Origin: CAZEHJ01 sp964512485
GTDB taxonomy: Bacteria > Bacteroidota > Rhodothermia > Rhodothermales > UBA10348
DNA length: 15,729 nucleotides
Assembly: GCA_964512485.1 (NCBI GenBank)
Contig: CAZEHJ010000079.1
Coordinates: 1 to 15,729 of the forward strand
Direction: 5' to 3'
Shown here: positions 1 through 7,893 of the stretch, piece after piece
Layout: each line of letters begins with the position of its first letter
How positions within the stretch are numbered: position 1 is the stretch's first letter
Position numbers and translations under genes: made by a program
Notes under the pieces: generated by a model
The model's input: only the letters and a program-made list of their open reading frames with translations
Databases searched by the model: none
Told to the model about the DNA's origin: nothing

Positions 1-179
1 AGCTTCATTTCCCTCTACATTTAAGTGAATCATGACAGTTAACCGCGAACCCTTATCCTCCTAGCCGCTGGGTTCAACGATCGGGTAACGTGAACATCCC
101 TAAAAAATAAATCAGGCCTGCAGCCTTTCCTCAGACTCTACCATTAGAAGACTTGATAATTTCTGGTCAAGGCGATCAC

Positions 180-191
180 CTCATGCATGAG
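180..191. promoter_or_regulatory. 12-bp perfect palindrome, candidate operator
   Basis: CTCATGCATGAG is a perfect palindrome 52 bp upstream of the decarboxylase ATG and just upstream of a promoter-like element. Its length and position would suit a dimeric regulator. A 12-bp palindrome can arise by chance, so the call rests mainly on location. Confidence 0.25.
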
Positions 192-208
192 CTTTGAGGA
201 CATTTATT

Positions 209-216
209 TATGTTTG
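209..216 (+). promoter_or_regulatory. Possible Bacteroidota-type -7 promoter element
   Basis: TATGTTTG matches the TAnnTTTG -7 consensus known for primary sigma factors of Bacteroidota. It lies 27 bp upstream of the decarboxylase start, so transcription would begin a short distance before the ATG. A TTTG occurs at 193-196, but the 12-bp spacer is shorter than the roughly 19-21 bp usual in that group. The promoter is therefore incomplete by consensus. Confidence 0.3.
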
Positions 217-243
217 CCTCCCGTCGAATAAACCCATTCCGAG

Positions 244-1704
244 ATGAAATATCCTGATGCCGCTTCCTTCGGCGATCTGTCCAGCCTCACGGAGATATCA
301 GAGGCCCTGGACGCGTTCAATCGATTTGAAGGACCCGATAATGCAGGCAGAAATCAGAATGACTGGAAGAGTAGCCTGAACGTACCTCTGCCTGAACGGG
401 GTGAAGGCCTCAATGCCGTCCTGGACGACCTCAAGGAGGTGATAATCCCCAACGGACTGAGAAACGGACATCCGGGATTCGCAGGATGGGTGACGACTGC
501 GCCGACCACATCAGGTACTGCGGCGACACTTGCCTCAACAGTGGCTGGTTCACAGCGACACTGGGTCCAGACATTCAATTACCTCGAAACTGTCAGCCTC
601 AATTGGCTCAGAGAACTGATCGGCCTTCCGGATCACTGGCAAGGGACTTATTGTGGAGGTGGATCTTCTGCAAACCTCATTTGCCTCGGAGCTGCCCGTC
701 AGTGGGCCGTCGAGCAACAAGGTGTTGACCCCTCAATGACGGGCCTTCCGGACGGCAAGCAGTGGAGGATCTACGCCAGTAGCGAAGTCCACCATGTAAT
801 AAACCGTGCTGCCGCCATCCTGGGAATTGGTCGTCGATCAGTAATGCCGATTCCGGTGAATCAGAATCAAGAAATCAATATCGCGGCCCTCAGAGCTCAA
901 TTGGACAAGGATGCCAGCAACGGCATTCTGCCGATGTCGATTGTAGCTACAGCTGGTACAGTGAATACGGGAGCTATCGATCCCATCAACGAACTGGCTG
1001 ATATTTGTGAAGAGATCGGGGCATGGCTCCATATCGATGGTGCGTATGGCATGTTTGGCGTCCTCGACGAACGTATTGCCGATCGTTATGACGGATACCA
1101 ACGCGCCGGATCGATCGCGCTCGATCCTCACAAGTGGCTCGCGGCTCCTGTCGGAAACGGTGTTTCTATGGTCAATGACCGTAGTCTCATGGGACGCGCG
1201 TTCACACTGGAGCCGGCCAGCTATCTGGAAGGGTCTGCCTTGTCTGACGGAACGGTTGTCTCCCCCTTCGATAATTTTGGGGAATTGTACCACGATTTCA
1301 ACCTTGATCAGTCGGCACCATCCAAAGGAGTTCAGGTATGGGCGATTCTCAAGGAAATCGGTCGTGACGGTATGACCGATCGAGTGGTCCGGCACAACAC
1401 GTTCGCTCGGCGACTGGAAGAACGAGTTGCTTCAAACGGGAAACTGGAAGTGCTATCAAAAGCCGTTCTCTCGATCTGTTGTTTTCGATACAACAATGGT
1501 GAGCTTGATGAGCCCACTCTCAACGAGTTGAACGCCAAGATAGCAGCCCAACTTAGGGCAGAAAGCAATTTTGTGCCTTCAACAACCCTGGTTGGCGGGA
1601 AGTACGCCATCCGGCCCTGCTACATCAATCCGCGCACCAGACTTTCTGATGTTTACGGCCTGGCAGATCGGGTTGTCGAAATTGGTGATGAAATAAGTGG
1701 GTGA
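244..1704 (+). CDS. PLP-dependent group II amino-acid decarboxylase
   Basis: A 486-residue cytoplasmic enzyme of the pyridoxal-phosphate decarboxylase family that contains aromatic-L-amino-acid, glutamate and histidine decarboxylases; 470-490 residues is the usual size. The hallmarks are in order: H183 in SSEVHH (the ring-stacking histidine), T236-T239 in the ATAGT motif, D265 in HIDGAYG (which pairs with the pyridine nitrogen), and K297 in LDPHKW (the Schiff-base lysine preceded by histidine). The N-terminal segment with GHPGFAGWVTT matches the family's substrate-entry region. No signal peptide is visible. The substrate cannot be read from sequence; an aromatic amino acid is the commonest for this length and layout, but aspartate, glutamate or other substrates are possible. 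The ATG has no clear Shine-Dalgarno sequence. The stop overlaps a GTG of the next open frame, but the real next start is probably 92 bp further on. Confidence 0.9.
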   Translation: MKYPDAASFGDLSSLTEISEALDAFNRFEGPDNAGRNQNDWKSSLNVPLPERGEGLNAVLDDLKEVIIPNGLRNGHPGFAGWVTTAPTTSGTAATLASTVAGSQRHWVQTFNYLETVSLNWLRELIGLPDHWQGTYCGGGSSANLICLGAARQWAVEQQGVDPSMTGLPDGKQWRIYASSEVHHVINRAAAILGIGRRSVMPIPVNQNQEINIAALRAQLDKDASNGILPMSIVATAGTVNTGAIDPINELADICEEIGAWLHIDGAYGMFGVLDERIADRYDGYQRAGSIALDPHKWLAAPVGNGVSMVNDRSLMGRAFTLEPASYLEGSALSDGTVVSPFDNFGELYHDFNLDQSAPSKGVQVWAILKEIGRDGMTDRVVRHNTFARRLEERVASNGKLEVLSKAVLSICCFRYNNGELDEPTLNELNAKIAAQLRAESNFVPSTTLVGGKYAIRPCYINPRTRLSDVYGLADRVVEIGDEISG

Positions 1705-1796
1705 TTCTCTCTCAACCTAATCGACTTTCATCTCGTACATTTGGGCCTCGCGCCAGAAGACATTTTCAAACAATCACATTTCAGTCCAAGATTGAC

Positions 1797-3359
1797 ATGA
1801 ACCGAAAAGCAGTTACCCTGATCTCCCTTTTCATATTTCTCTGGATGGGTTCATCCCTCACCGCATCCGCTCAGACCTATCCTACAGATGACCCCGTCAT
1901 CCAGCAAATGTGGGAAACGGGTATAGAAAATTCGATGACCCGAGAACTGGCCCATGAACTCATGGACGTCATTGGACCAAGACTAACCGGCACTTCCGGC
2001 CTCTCCGATGCTCAGGATTGGGTATACGAGAAATACGAATCATGGGGAATTGACGTTTCCAAAGAGGACGTAGGAACCTGGCTGGGATGGGAACAGGGAA
2101 TCCTGCACGTCGACATGATCTCTCCCCGCGTGGTGTCCCTCGAGGCAGAACTCCTGGCATGGAGTCCCGGCACCGACGGTGTCGTCGAAGCCTCCGTTGC
2201 CCTCCCTCCGGCCGATCTTTCTGAAGAAAATGTTGAAGAATGGCTGTCAACAATCAAAGGCAAATTTGTGATGACGTCGGCGCCTGAAGCCATGTGTCGT
2301 GCCCGTCAGGAACTTGAGGCCAATGCCCGCCCCGAAACGGTGACCCGGCTCAACGATGAGCGACGAGCCACTGCTATAGACTGGAACACCAGAATGAGCG
2401 CCATTGGTGACTTCCGTTCACGGGAATCAAAACTGGATAGCGCGGGAGTTGCGGGCTTCATTTCATCACGTTGGTCGGGCGGATGGGGCGTTAATAAGGT
2501 GTTTTCGACAAACAGTCGACGCGCAGTAGCGATTGACATGTCCTGTGAGGATTACGGTCTTCTTTTCAGACTTGCCGAAGGAGGCAACACGCCACGACTC
2601 AGAATTGAGGCACAGGCGAATTACCTGGGAGATGTACCGATACTGAATGTAATAGGTAGAATCGAGGGCTCTGAGCTGCCAAACGAATACGTCCTGCTCG
2701 GAGCGCATCTTGACTCGTGGCATGCTGCAACCGGAGCGACAGACAACGGTACCGGGTCCATAACAATGCTTGAAGCAATGCGGATTCTCAAGACGGCTTA
2801 TCCAAATCCCAAGAGAACCATTCTGGTTGGTCACTGGACGAGTGAAGAGCAGGGTCTGATAGGGTCCGGAGCGTTCAGGGAAGATCATCCAGAAGTAATC
2901 GAAGGACTGCAGGCGGCATTCAACCAGGACAACGGCACCTGGCGATTTGAACGACTTGAAGGTCAGGGCTATTTGGCATCGGCAGGCCACCTTCCCAAAT
3001 GGATGGCAGCTGTTCCCACAGAGATATCGTCCCACATAGTCGTAGAGGTACCGGGAGCGCAAAACAATTCGGGAAGCGATCACACGTCTTTCGTTTGTGC
3101 ACAGGCCCCCAGCTTCAGGCTTCAGTCTCCCTACGATGAGTATCGTCAATACACCTGGCACACAAACAGGGATACATATGACAAAATTGTTTTTGACGAC
3201 CTGAGTGAAAATGCCACTCTTGCCGCCATGTTGGCCTATATGGCGTCAGAAGATGATGTCCGGTTCGATCGCTCTCTTGCCAATCTTCCTCCGAGCCAGC
3301 GTACAGGACAGGCACGCAACTGGCCAAACTGTCGTCCCTCAAGACGTTCACTGAACTAG
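1797..3359 (+). CDS. Exported M28-family zinc metallopeptidase
   Basis: A 520-residue peptidase of family M28 (aminopeptidase or carboxypeptidase Q-like, two catalytic zinc ions). I start it at ATG 1797 because residues 1-26 form a signal peptide (MNRKA, a hydrophobic core, then TASAQ). The open frame reaches back to a GTG at 1701 overlapping the decarboxylase stop, but that adds 32 polar residues ahead of the signal. The metal and catalytic set is complete: H304 and D306 in GAHLDSW, D316 in TDNGTG, E350/E351 in SEEQG, D378 in NQDNG, and H455 in WHTNRDT. The SDH at 428-429 probably shapes the substrate pocket. Residues 100-290 probably hold an inserted domain between the N-terminal segment and the catalytic core. 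It likely trims peptides in the periplasm or outside the cell. RsgA starts 14 bp downstream, so co-transcription is plausible. Confidence 0.9.
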   Translation: MNRKAVTLISLFIFLWMGSSLTASAQTYPTDDPVIQQMWETGIENSMTRELAHELMDVIGPRLTGTSGLSDAQDWVYEKYESWGIDVSKEDVGTWLGWEQGILHVDMISPRVVSLEAELLAWSPGTDGVVEASVALPPADLSEENVEEWLSTIKGKFVMTSAPEAMCRARQELEANARPETVTRLNDERRATAIDWNTRMSAIGDFRSRESKLDSAGVAGFISSRWSGGWGVNKVFSTNSRRAVAIDMSCEDYGLLFRLAEGGNTPRLRIEAQANYLGDVPILNVIGRIEGSELPNEYVLLGAHLDSWHAATGATDNGTGSITMLEAMRILKTAYPNPKRTILVGHWTSEEQGLIGSGAFREDHPEVIEGLQAAFNQDNGTWRFERLEGQGYLASAGHLPKWMAAVPTEISSHIVVEVPGAQNNSGSDHTSFVCAQAPSFRLQSPYDEYRQYTWHTNRDTYDKIVFDDLSENATLAAMLAYMASEDDVRFDRSLANLPPSQRTGQARNWPNCRPSRRSLN

Positions 3360-3373
3360 GTCGGCTAAGCAGG

Positions 3374-4441
3374 ATGTCCTTCGACAAACTGGGTTATGAT
3401 GAGTGGTGCGTGAGCGCATTTGAAGAATACCTCCGGCCTGGCTGGGAGGTCTGCAGGGTGATGACCGTCAACAGGACCAATTGGATCATCAGCGATGGCA
3501 AAAGCGATATTCGCGCCGAACTCACCGGTCGACTCAACTTTTCCGCTGAATCACCCCTGGATCGCCCGGCGGTCGGTGACTGGGTGATTGCGCAATTCTT
3601 TGATGACAGAACGTTTGCTGTGATCGATGAGGTCTTGCCCCGCCGCTCCGAACTGAAACGAAAGGCAGCGGGAGCGACGGTGGAGTATCAGCTTTTTGCG
3701 ACAAATGTTGACAGGCTGCTGATCATGCAGTCCTGCGACAGGGATTTCAATCTCAGAAGACTCGAGCGATATCTGGTCATGGCCCGCGACGGAAACGTCG
3801 AACCAGTTCTGCTCCTTTCGAAAGCGGATCAGGTGAGCGAAGGCGAATTGAGTGAATTGATCTTGTCCGTGGCCAAATTGGATCCTGACTTGCCGGTTGT
3901 GGCGTTCAGCTCATTGGAGGCAAGAAACCTTGATGCCGTTCGAGCACTGCTTCAACCGCAGAAAACGTGCTGCCTGATGGGATCCTCCGGAGTTGGAAAG
4001 ACGACGTTGCTCAACATTCTCGTTGGCCAGAATCAGTTTGAAACCGGCGAGGTCCGGGAATCGGATCATCGTGGTCGACATACGACAACAAGCCGCCATT
4101 TAATCGTTCTGGACGACGGTGCGTTGTTGATAGATACTCCCGGTATCCGTGAACTGGGTACCATCGGGGCCGAAGCCGGAATCGGAGACACCTTCGCTGA
4201 CATTATCGAACTGGCGGACTTTTGTCGTTTTTCAGATTGCAATCACGAGCAGGAGTCCGGATGCGCCGTCATGGATGCCATTTCTGCCGGCAACTTGGAT
4301 GAGGCCCGCCTGATCAGCTATAAAAAACTTCAGCGAGAGACACTTCGACACGAAATGTCTCTCGCTGAGCGAAGAAAGAAGGATAAAGCGACCGGGAAAC
4401 TCTACAAGAGCATCATTCAATCGAAAAAAGACCGGCGCTAG
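3374..4441 (+). CDS. rsgA: Ribosome small-subunit biogenesis GTPase RsgA
   Basis: A 355-residue circularly permuted GTPase (YjeQ/RsgA) that checks late 30S subunit assembly. The order of motifs is diagnostic: an N-terminal OB-fold (about 25-95), then G4 as LLSKAD (147-152), G1 as GSSGVGKT (203-210), the G2 threonines near 238-239, and G3 as DTPG (254-257). A C-terminal zinc knuckle follows, with C284, C289, H291 and C297. The basic tail (KKDKATGK and KKDRR) is typical for rRNA contact. The ATG is preceded by AGCAGG, a weak ribosome binding site. It sits 14 bp after the M28 peptidase and converges with the ExbB-like gene 36 bp downstream. All key residues are intact and I see nothing unusual. 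Confidence 0.97.
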   Translation: MSFDKLGYDEWCVSAFEEYLRPGWEVCRVMTVNRTNWIISDGKSDIRAELTGRLNFSAESPLDRPAVGDWVIAQFFDDRTFAVIDEVLPRRSELKRKAAGATVEYQLFATNVDRLLIMQSCDRDFNLRRLERYLVMARDGNVEPVLLLSKADQVSEGELSELILSVAKLDPDLPVVAFSSLEARNLDAVRALLQPQKTCCLMGSSGVGKTTLLNILVGQNQFETGEVRESDHRGRHTTTSRHLIVLDDGALLIDTPGIRELGTIGAEAGIGDTFADIIELADFCRFSDCNHEQESGCAVMDAISAGNLDEARLISYKKLQRETLRHEMSLAERRKKDKATGKLYKSIIQSKKDRR

Positions 4442-4477
4442 TCGCTTCCCAGTGCCAGGCGTCTTGATTGCGCCGTA

Positions 4478-4807
4478 TCAGCTCAACTTGTACCGGCCCA
4501 GGCTCCAGAGAGCCAGAGCCACGAGCAGGATGATCAATCCGTAGACAGGAGCGATCATCGAGACATATAGTCCTCCCGCAAGTAATTTGGGCGAGATGTC
4601 ACCAACCTGCTGGATCACCTGAAAGGCCTGCATCAAGCCGATTGCTTGACTCAAAATGCCTACGAAGAACGTAAACACGCCCAATTGAAGGACTATGGCG
4701 TTCATCCGGCGATTATTCTGGTTTTCCCCTGTGCCATTGAATGCTTTGATCAATGTTAATGTGGCCAGGACGATCATCGCCAGTCCCAGAATGGTCATTG
4801 GAGTCAT
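4478..4807 (-). CDS. Small ExbB/TolQ/MotA-like membrane protein
   Basis: A 109-residue integral membrane protein with three predicted helices: about 4-21, 37-57 and 76-101. The segment ISPKLLAGGLYVSMIAPVYG (71-90) resembles the conserved end of MotA/TolQ/ExbB proton-channel proteins, where AGG and a GLI turn are hallmarks. The protein is much shorter than canonical ExbB (about 220-240 residues), lacking the long cytoplasmic loop, so channel function is not assured. The open frame reaches upstream to 4927, but I choose ATG 4807 because GGAGGGG lies five bases ahead of it and hydrophobic sequence begins at once. No ExbD/TolR partner is present. It is divergent from the LytTR regulator and shares a 312-bp regulatory region with it, so it may be a target of that regulator. 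Confidence 0.7.
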   Translation of the reverse strand: MTPMTILGLAMIVLATLTLIKAFNGTGENQNNRRMNAIVLQLGVFTFFVGILSQAIGLMQAFQVIQQVGDISPKLLAGGLYVSMIAPVYGLIILLVALALWSLGRYKLS

Positions 4808-4812
4808 GAAGA

Positions 4813-4819
4813 CCCCTCC
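4813..4819 (-). promoter_or_regulatory. Strong ribosome binding site that sets the ExbB-like start
   Basis: On the - strand GGAGGGG is followed by five bases and then the ATG at 4807. This is the clearest Shine-Dalgarno sequence in the window and favours this start over the upstream ATGs at 4831 and 4927, neither of which has a comparable site. Confidence 0.7.
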
Positions 4820-4937
4820 CTCTGCGTACATAAGAGTACCTGTAATTTGAATTATCGTTTGATGTATTGAATGTCGGTCCGGGTTGCGGAGCGGGACATG
4901 CCCCAAGCATACGGAGGGCTCATCCACGCCAAGAAAC

Positions 4938-4971
4938 GATAATCGACAGGCTGCAGCAGATTATCGACGGG
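4938..4971. promoter_or_regulatory. Candidate LytTR operator: 21-bp-phased direct repeats, also an inverted repeat
   Basis: GATAATCGACAGG at 4938-4950 and GATTATCGACGGG at 4959-4971 agree at 11 of 13 positions and are offset by exactly 21 bp, two helical turns. The same sequence also forms a perfect 8-bp inverted repeat, CGATAATC (4937-4944) and GATTATCG (4959-4966), around a 14-base spacer. LytTR domains typically bind pairs of about 9-bp direct repeats separated by 10-13 bp, which this arrangement fits. The bases are not a clean match to the published LytTR consensus, so recognition by the adjacent regulator is an inference from geometry and position. Confidence 0.45.
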
Positions 4972-5119
4972 TGACAATTGCCATCAACTCCCGATGGGTG
5001 TTTTGAGCGATCCGCTTGCAGACACAAATGCGCCGTCTATCGACTAAATTCGAAAATACCGGCGTTTTCAGCGTATTTAGCGTACGTAAAATTCGAGCAT
5101 TCAGGAGACAGGTTTACAC

Positions 5120-5926
5120 GTGCAGACAAAGGCCCTGCTCAGACATATCGCATTCTGGCTCGCGGTCCTACTCTTCTACACCTTCTATTTTGGAGCGCGG
5201 GAAGACGAATATGGTCAGAGTCTCTTTTTCGTGAGTCTCTTGATGCCAATCACGATGGCTACGACGTACACGTTTTTGTACTGGCTGATCCCGCAGTTTC
5301 TTCTTGAGGCACGATACGGGCTGTTCGCCCTCTACTTCGCTTACACAATCATCGTATCCGTATACCTGAATCTCGTAATTCTGGTCGGACTGTACATGAC
5401 GGTCGCGGATTATCAGGCACTCTTCGTAAGCCCGAACCTTGTCGACCTGATGGGAGTGTTGATCGGGATGTATGTCGTGGTCTTCTGCGCGATATCCTTT
5501 CATTTTCTTCGGAGATGGCGAGATGCACAGACACTGAACACACTTCTGGCTTCCTCGGTTGATACAGTAGAACAAGAACTGGCGCGTCTTCAGAATACGG
5601 CCGACTTTTCCATCACCGTTCGTTCGGACAGAAAGGACATACGCGTTGTGGTATCCAGCATTCTTTATATCGAAAGTATGCGCGACTACGTACAGTTCAA
5701 CACCTCATCAGGTGTCATATTGTCGAAAATGGCACTTGGAAAACTTGAGCAGATACTGGCCCCGCATGGATTCACCCGGATTCATCGGTCCTACCTCGTT
5801 CGCGACGCCGCAGTTGACGTCTTGTCCGGCGAATCGGTTCAGATCTCGGGGCAATCTCTTCCCATCGGCCGAAGCTATCGTAAATCGACACAGGCAATCC
5901 TGTCAGGACGCGAAACAAGCGATTGA
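5120..5926 (+). CDS. Membrane-anchored LytTR-family transcriptional regulator
   Basis: A 268-residue protein with four predicted N-terminal membrane helices (about 8-25, 35-60, 66-95, 108-130), a short helical linker (135-160) and a C-terminal LytTR DNA-binding domain (about 164-262). Domain hallmarks are ILYIESMRDYVQF, FTRIHRSYLV and LPIGRSYRK. It has neither a receiver domain nor a kinase, so any signal would have to reach the DNA-binding domain through the membrane segments. The GTG start follows AGGAGACAGG; no better ATG lies upstream, and the hydrophobic segment begins right after it. It is divergent from the ExbB-like gene, and typA follows 101 bp downstream. Autoregulation, and control of the ExbB-like gene through the repeats at 4938-4971, are plausible but unproven. 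Confidence 0.88.
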   Translation: MQTKALLRHIAFWLAVLLFYTFYFGAREDEYGQSLFFVSLLMPITMATTYTFLYWLIPQFLLEARYGLFALYFAYTIIVSVYLNLVILVGLYMTVADYQALFVSPNLVDLMGVLIGMYVVVFCAISFHFLRRWRDAQTLNTLLASSVDTVEQELARLQNTADFSITVRSDRKDIRVVVSSILYIESMRDYVQFNTSSGVILSKMALGKLEQILAPHGFTRIHRSYLVRDAAVDVLSGESVQISGQSLPIGRSYRKSTQAILSGRETSD

Positions 5927-6027
5927 ACGGATGGGACATCTTCGCAGACTCTTCCTATGATTTCTGCGACCAAAATGGCCATCAGGTGTTCAAATGGGCT
6001 AACTGAAAACGCACCAAGCCCACGTCC

Positions 6028-7854
6028 ATGTCCCAGCATCTCAGAAATATCGCCATTGTGGCCCACGTTGATCACGGTAAAACCACTCTCGTGGATTCCA
6101 TGCTGTGGCAAAGCGGCATTTTTCGCGACAATCAGGATGTCGCCGAACGTGTCATGGACTCGATGGATCTCGAAAGGGAAAAAGGCATCACGATCATGGC
6201 CAAGAACACGGCCGTTCAGTATGGTGACGTAAAAATCAATATCGTCGATACTCCCGGTCACGCCGACTTTGGAGGTGAGGTGGAACGCACATTGCGCATG
6301 GTCGATGGCATCATGCTTCTGGTCGACGCCGCCGAGGGTCCCCTCCCCCAGACGCGGTTTGTGCTTTCGAAAGCGCTCGAACTGAACCTTCCGGCCATCG
6401 TGGTGATCAACAAAATTGATCGAGACGATGCTCGCGTTGATGAGGTCGTGAACGAAGTGTATGACCTGTTCATTGACCTGGATGCAAATGACGATCAGAT
6501 CGAGTTTCCTGTCATTTTTGCCGTTGCCAGGGATGGGCAGTGCAAAACAGAGATTGACGGTGAGTTGACTGATTTGAAGCCATTGTTCGATACCATTCTG
6601 GAAAGCGTTCCCGAACCAGTCGGCGATCCGGACGCTTCGGTGCAGGTCCTTGTAACCAACGTCCAGCCGGACAATTACCTCGGTCCCCTTGCCATCGCCC
6701 GCGTTATCGACGGCACGCTTAAAAACCGTCAGCAAGTTGTGTTGTGCCATCGAGATGGGACGACGACCCCCAAACAGGTCACGGCTCTGTTTGGGTACCA
6801 GGGTCTGGGGCGTGTCGAAACTGACATTGCCGGGCCTGGCGATATCGTTGCGATCGCAGGAATGACCGGAATCGGACTGGGAGAGAGTATCGCCGATGCC
6901 GAAGATCCACGACCGCTCGAGCCACTTCACATCGATGAGCCAACTATGTCGATGGAATTCCGCATCAACGACTCCCCATTTGCAGGAAAAGAAGGCAAAT
7001 ACGTCACGTCCCGCAATCTGAGGGATCGCCTGGCCAAAGAAGCGGAAACGAATCTGGCAATGCGGATCGAAGAGACTCAGTCAGCAGACAGTCATCTGGT
7101 ATATGGCCGTGGAGAACTTCAGATGGCCATTCTCATCGAGCAGATGCGTCGGGAAGGCTTCGAGTTTTCTGTCGGTATGCCGAACGTGATCACCAAAGAA
7201 ATTGACGGCAAACGCCACGAGCCGTACGAACTTGCCCTGATCGATGTAGCAGAAGACTACATGGGTTCTGTGGTGCAGAAGCTGGGCACGCGACGCGGCG
7301 TGATGACCAAGATGGTGAATCACGGATCTGGACGCGTGAGACTTGAATTTGAAATCCCAAGCCGCGGGCTGATCGGGTACCGGAATGAGTTCATGACAGA
7401 CACAAAAGGTACAGGCATTCTGACCCACCTGTTTGACAAGTACCGTCCCTGGGCGGGAGAAATTGCACACAGAGCCTCTGGAGCACTGGTTGCCGACAGA
7501 ATGGGTAAAGTCACCGGATTCTCGATCGTCAATCTGCAGGAACGCGGTGAGCTCTTTGTTGGCCCAACCGACATGGTCTATGACGGAATGCTGGTCGGTG
7601 AAAACAGTAGAGATGCCGACCTGGAAGTGAATATCACGAAGGAGAAAAAGCTGACGAATATGCGAGCCTCATCGGCCGACGCATTTCAGAAACTGATTCC
7701 GCCACGCAGGATGTCGCTTGAAGAGTCAATCGAATTCATCCGTGATGATGAACTGATTGAAGTCACGCCATCCTCGCTGCGGCTCAGGAAACGGCACCTG
7801 AATACTCACGATCGTAAAAAAGCAGATCAACTTCGGAAGGCGGCGTCGGAGTAG
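6028..7854 (+). CDS. typA: Ribosome-associated GTPase TypA/BipA
   Basis: A 608-residue translational GTPase related to EF-G and LepA, needed for 50S assembly and growth under cold or stress in many bacteria. The G domain shows G1 as AHVDHGKTT (12-20), the switch region EREKGITI (49-56), G3 as DTPGH (74-78) and G4 as NKID (128-131). Domain II covers about 200-290, and the EF-G-like domain and unique C-terminal domain follow, with GRGELQMAIL and SRGLIGYRNEF typical of TypA. Length is normal for the family. The ATG at 6028 is the only credible start because an in-frame stop lies at 6004. It has no Shine-Dalgarno sequence. A 351-residue open frame on the opposite strand over its 5' half is a by-product of its codon use. 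Confidence 0.97.
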   Translation: MSQHLRNIAIVAHVDHGKTTLVDSMLWQSGIFRDNQDVAERVMDSMDLEREKGITIMAKNTAVQYGDVKINIVDTPGHADFGGEVERTLRMVDGIMLLVDAAEGPLPQTRFVLSKALELNLPAIVVINKIDRDDARVDEVVNEVYDLFIDLDANDDQIEFPVIFAVARDGQCKTEIDGELTDLKPLFDTILESVPEPVGDPDASVQVLVTNVQPDNYLGPLAIARVIDGTLKNRQQVVLCHRDGTTTPKQVTALFGYQGLGRVETDIAGPGDIVAIAGMTGIGLGESIADAEDPRPLEPLHIDEPTMSMEFRINDSPFAGKEGKYVTSRNLRDRLAKEAETNLAMRIEETQSADSHLVYGRGELQMAILIEQMRREGFEFSVGMPNVITKEIDGKRHEPYELALIDVAEDYMGSVVQKLGTRRGVMTKMVNHGSGRVRLEFEIPSRGLIGYRNEFMTDTKGTGILTHLFDKYRPWAGEIAHRASGALVADRMGKVTGFSIVNLQERGELFVGPTDMVYDGMLVGENSRDADLEVNITKEKKLTNMRASSADAFQKLIPPRRMSLEESIEFIRDDELIEVTPSSLRLRKRHLNTHDRKKADQLRKAASE

Positions 7855-7893
7855 TCAGTTAAAAATGCTTCCCGTATTAGAGTATTTTCGGAC

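Larger units (their letters stand above)
1..243. other. Non-coding leader region upstream of the decarboxylase gene
   Basis: No convincing gene lies here. All three forward frames meet a stop within the first 45 bases, so a gene entering from the left on the + strand could only end there. On the - strand one frame is open from an ATG at 33-31 to the window edge, giving 11 residues (MIHLNVEGNEA) without a good ribosome binding site. That could be the start of a divergent gene, but it is too short to call. The region also holds a 12-bp palindrome and a promoter-like element, listed separately. Confidence 0.5.
4808..5119. other. Divergent intergenic region between ExbB-like and LytTR genes
   Basis: This 312-bp stretch has no gene I can support; open frames crossing it (one + strand frame from 4978 and - strand extensions of the ExbB-like frame) have no family resemblance. 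It holds the 21-bp-spaced direct repeats at 4938-4971, a third ATCGAC at 5039-5044, and two AAATTCGA words at 5046-5053 and 5089-5096 (43 bp apart, about four helical turns). The region near 5070-5100 is AT-rich and could hold the LytTR promoter. Purine-rich AGGAGACAGG at 5103-5112 is the probable LytTR ribosome binding site. Confidence 0.5.

Noticed and set aside
1..33. Possible start of a divergent - strand gene (MIHLNVEGNEA)
   Set aside because: Only 11 residues are visible, with no good ribosome binding site and no recognisable family.
66..90. tRNA T-arm-like GGGTTCAACGATC
   Set aside because: The arms do not pair as a T stem and no acceptor, D or anticodon arm can be built around it.
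1701..1796. GTG start of the M28 peptidase overlapping the decarboxylase stop
   Set aside because: The overlap looks like coupling, but the added 32 residues are polar and basic and would bury a good signal peptide that begins at ATG 1797.
2466..3161. A 231-residue open frame on the - strand
   Set aside because: It is fully antisense to the M28 peptidase catalytic domain and has no recognisable motif.
4458..4474. Hairpin GGCG...CGCC between rsgA and the ExbB-like gene as a bidirectional terminator
   Set aside because: The stem is only four base pairs with a nine-base loop and no T run on either strand.
5875..6930. A 351-residue open frame on the - strand
   Set aside because: It lies mostly antisense to the 5' half of typA, an unmistakable gene, and its translation shows no family motif. 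Codon use of the real gene explains the lack of stops.
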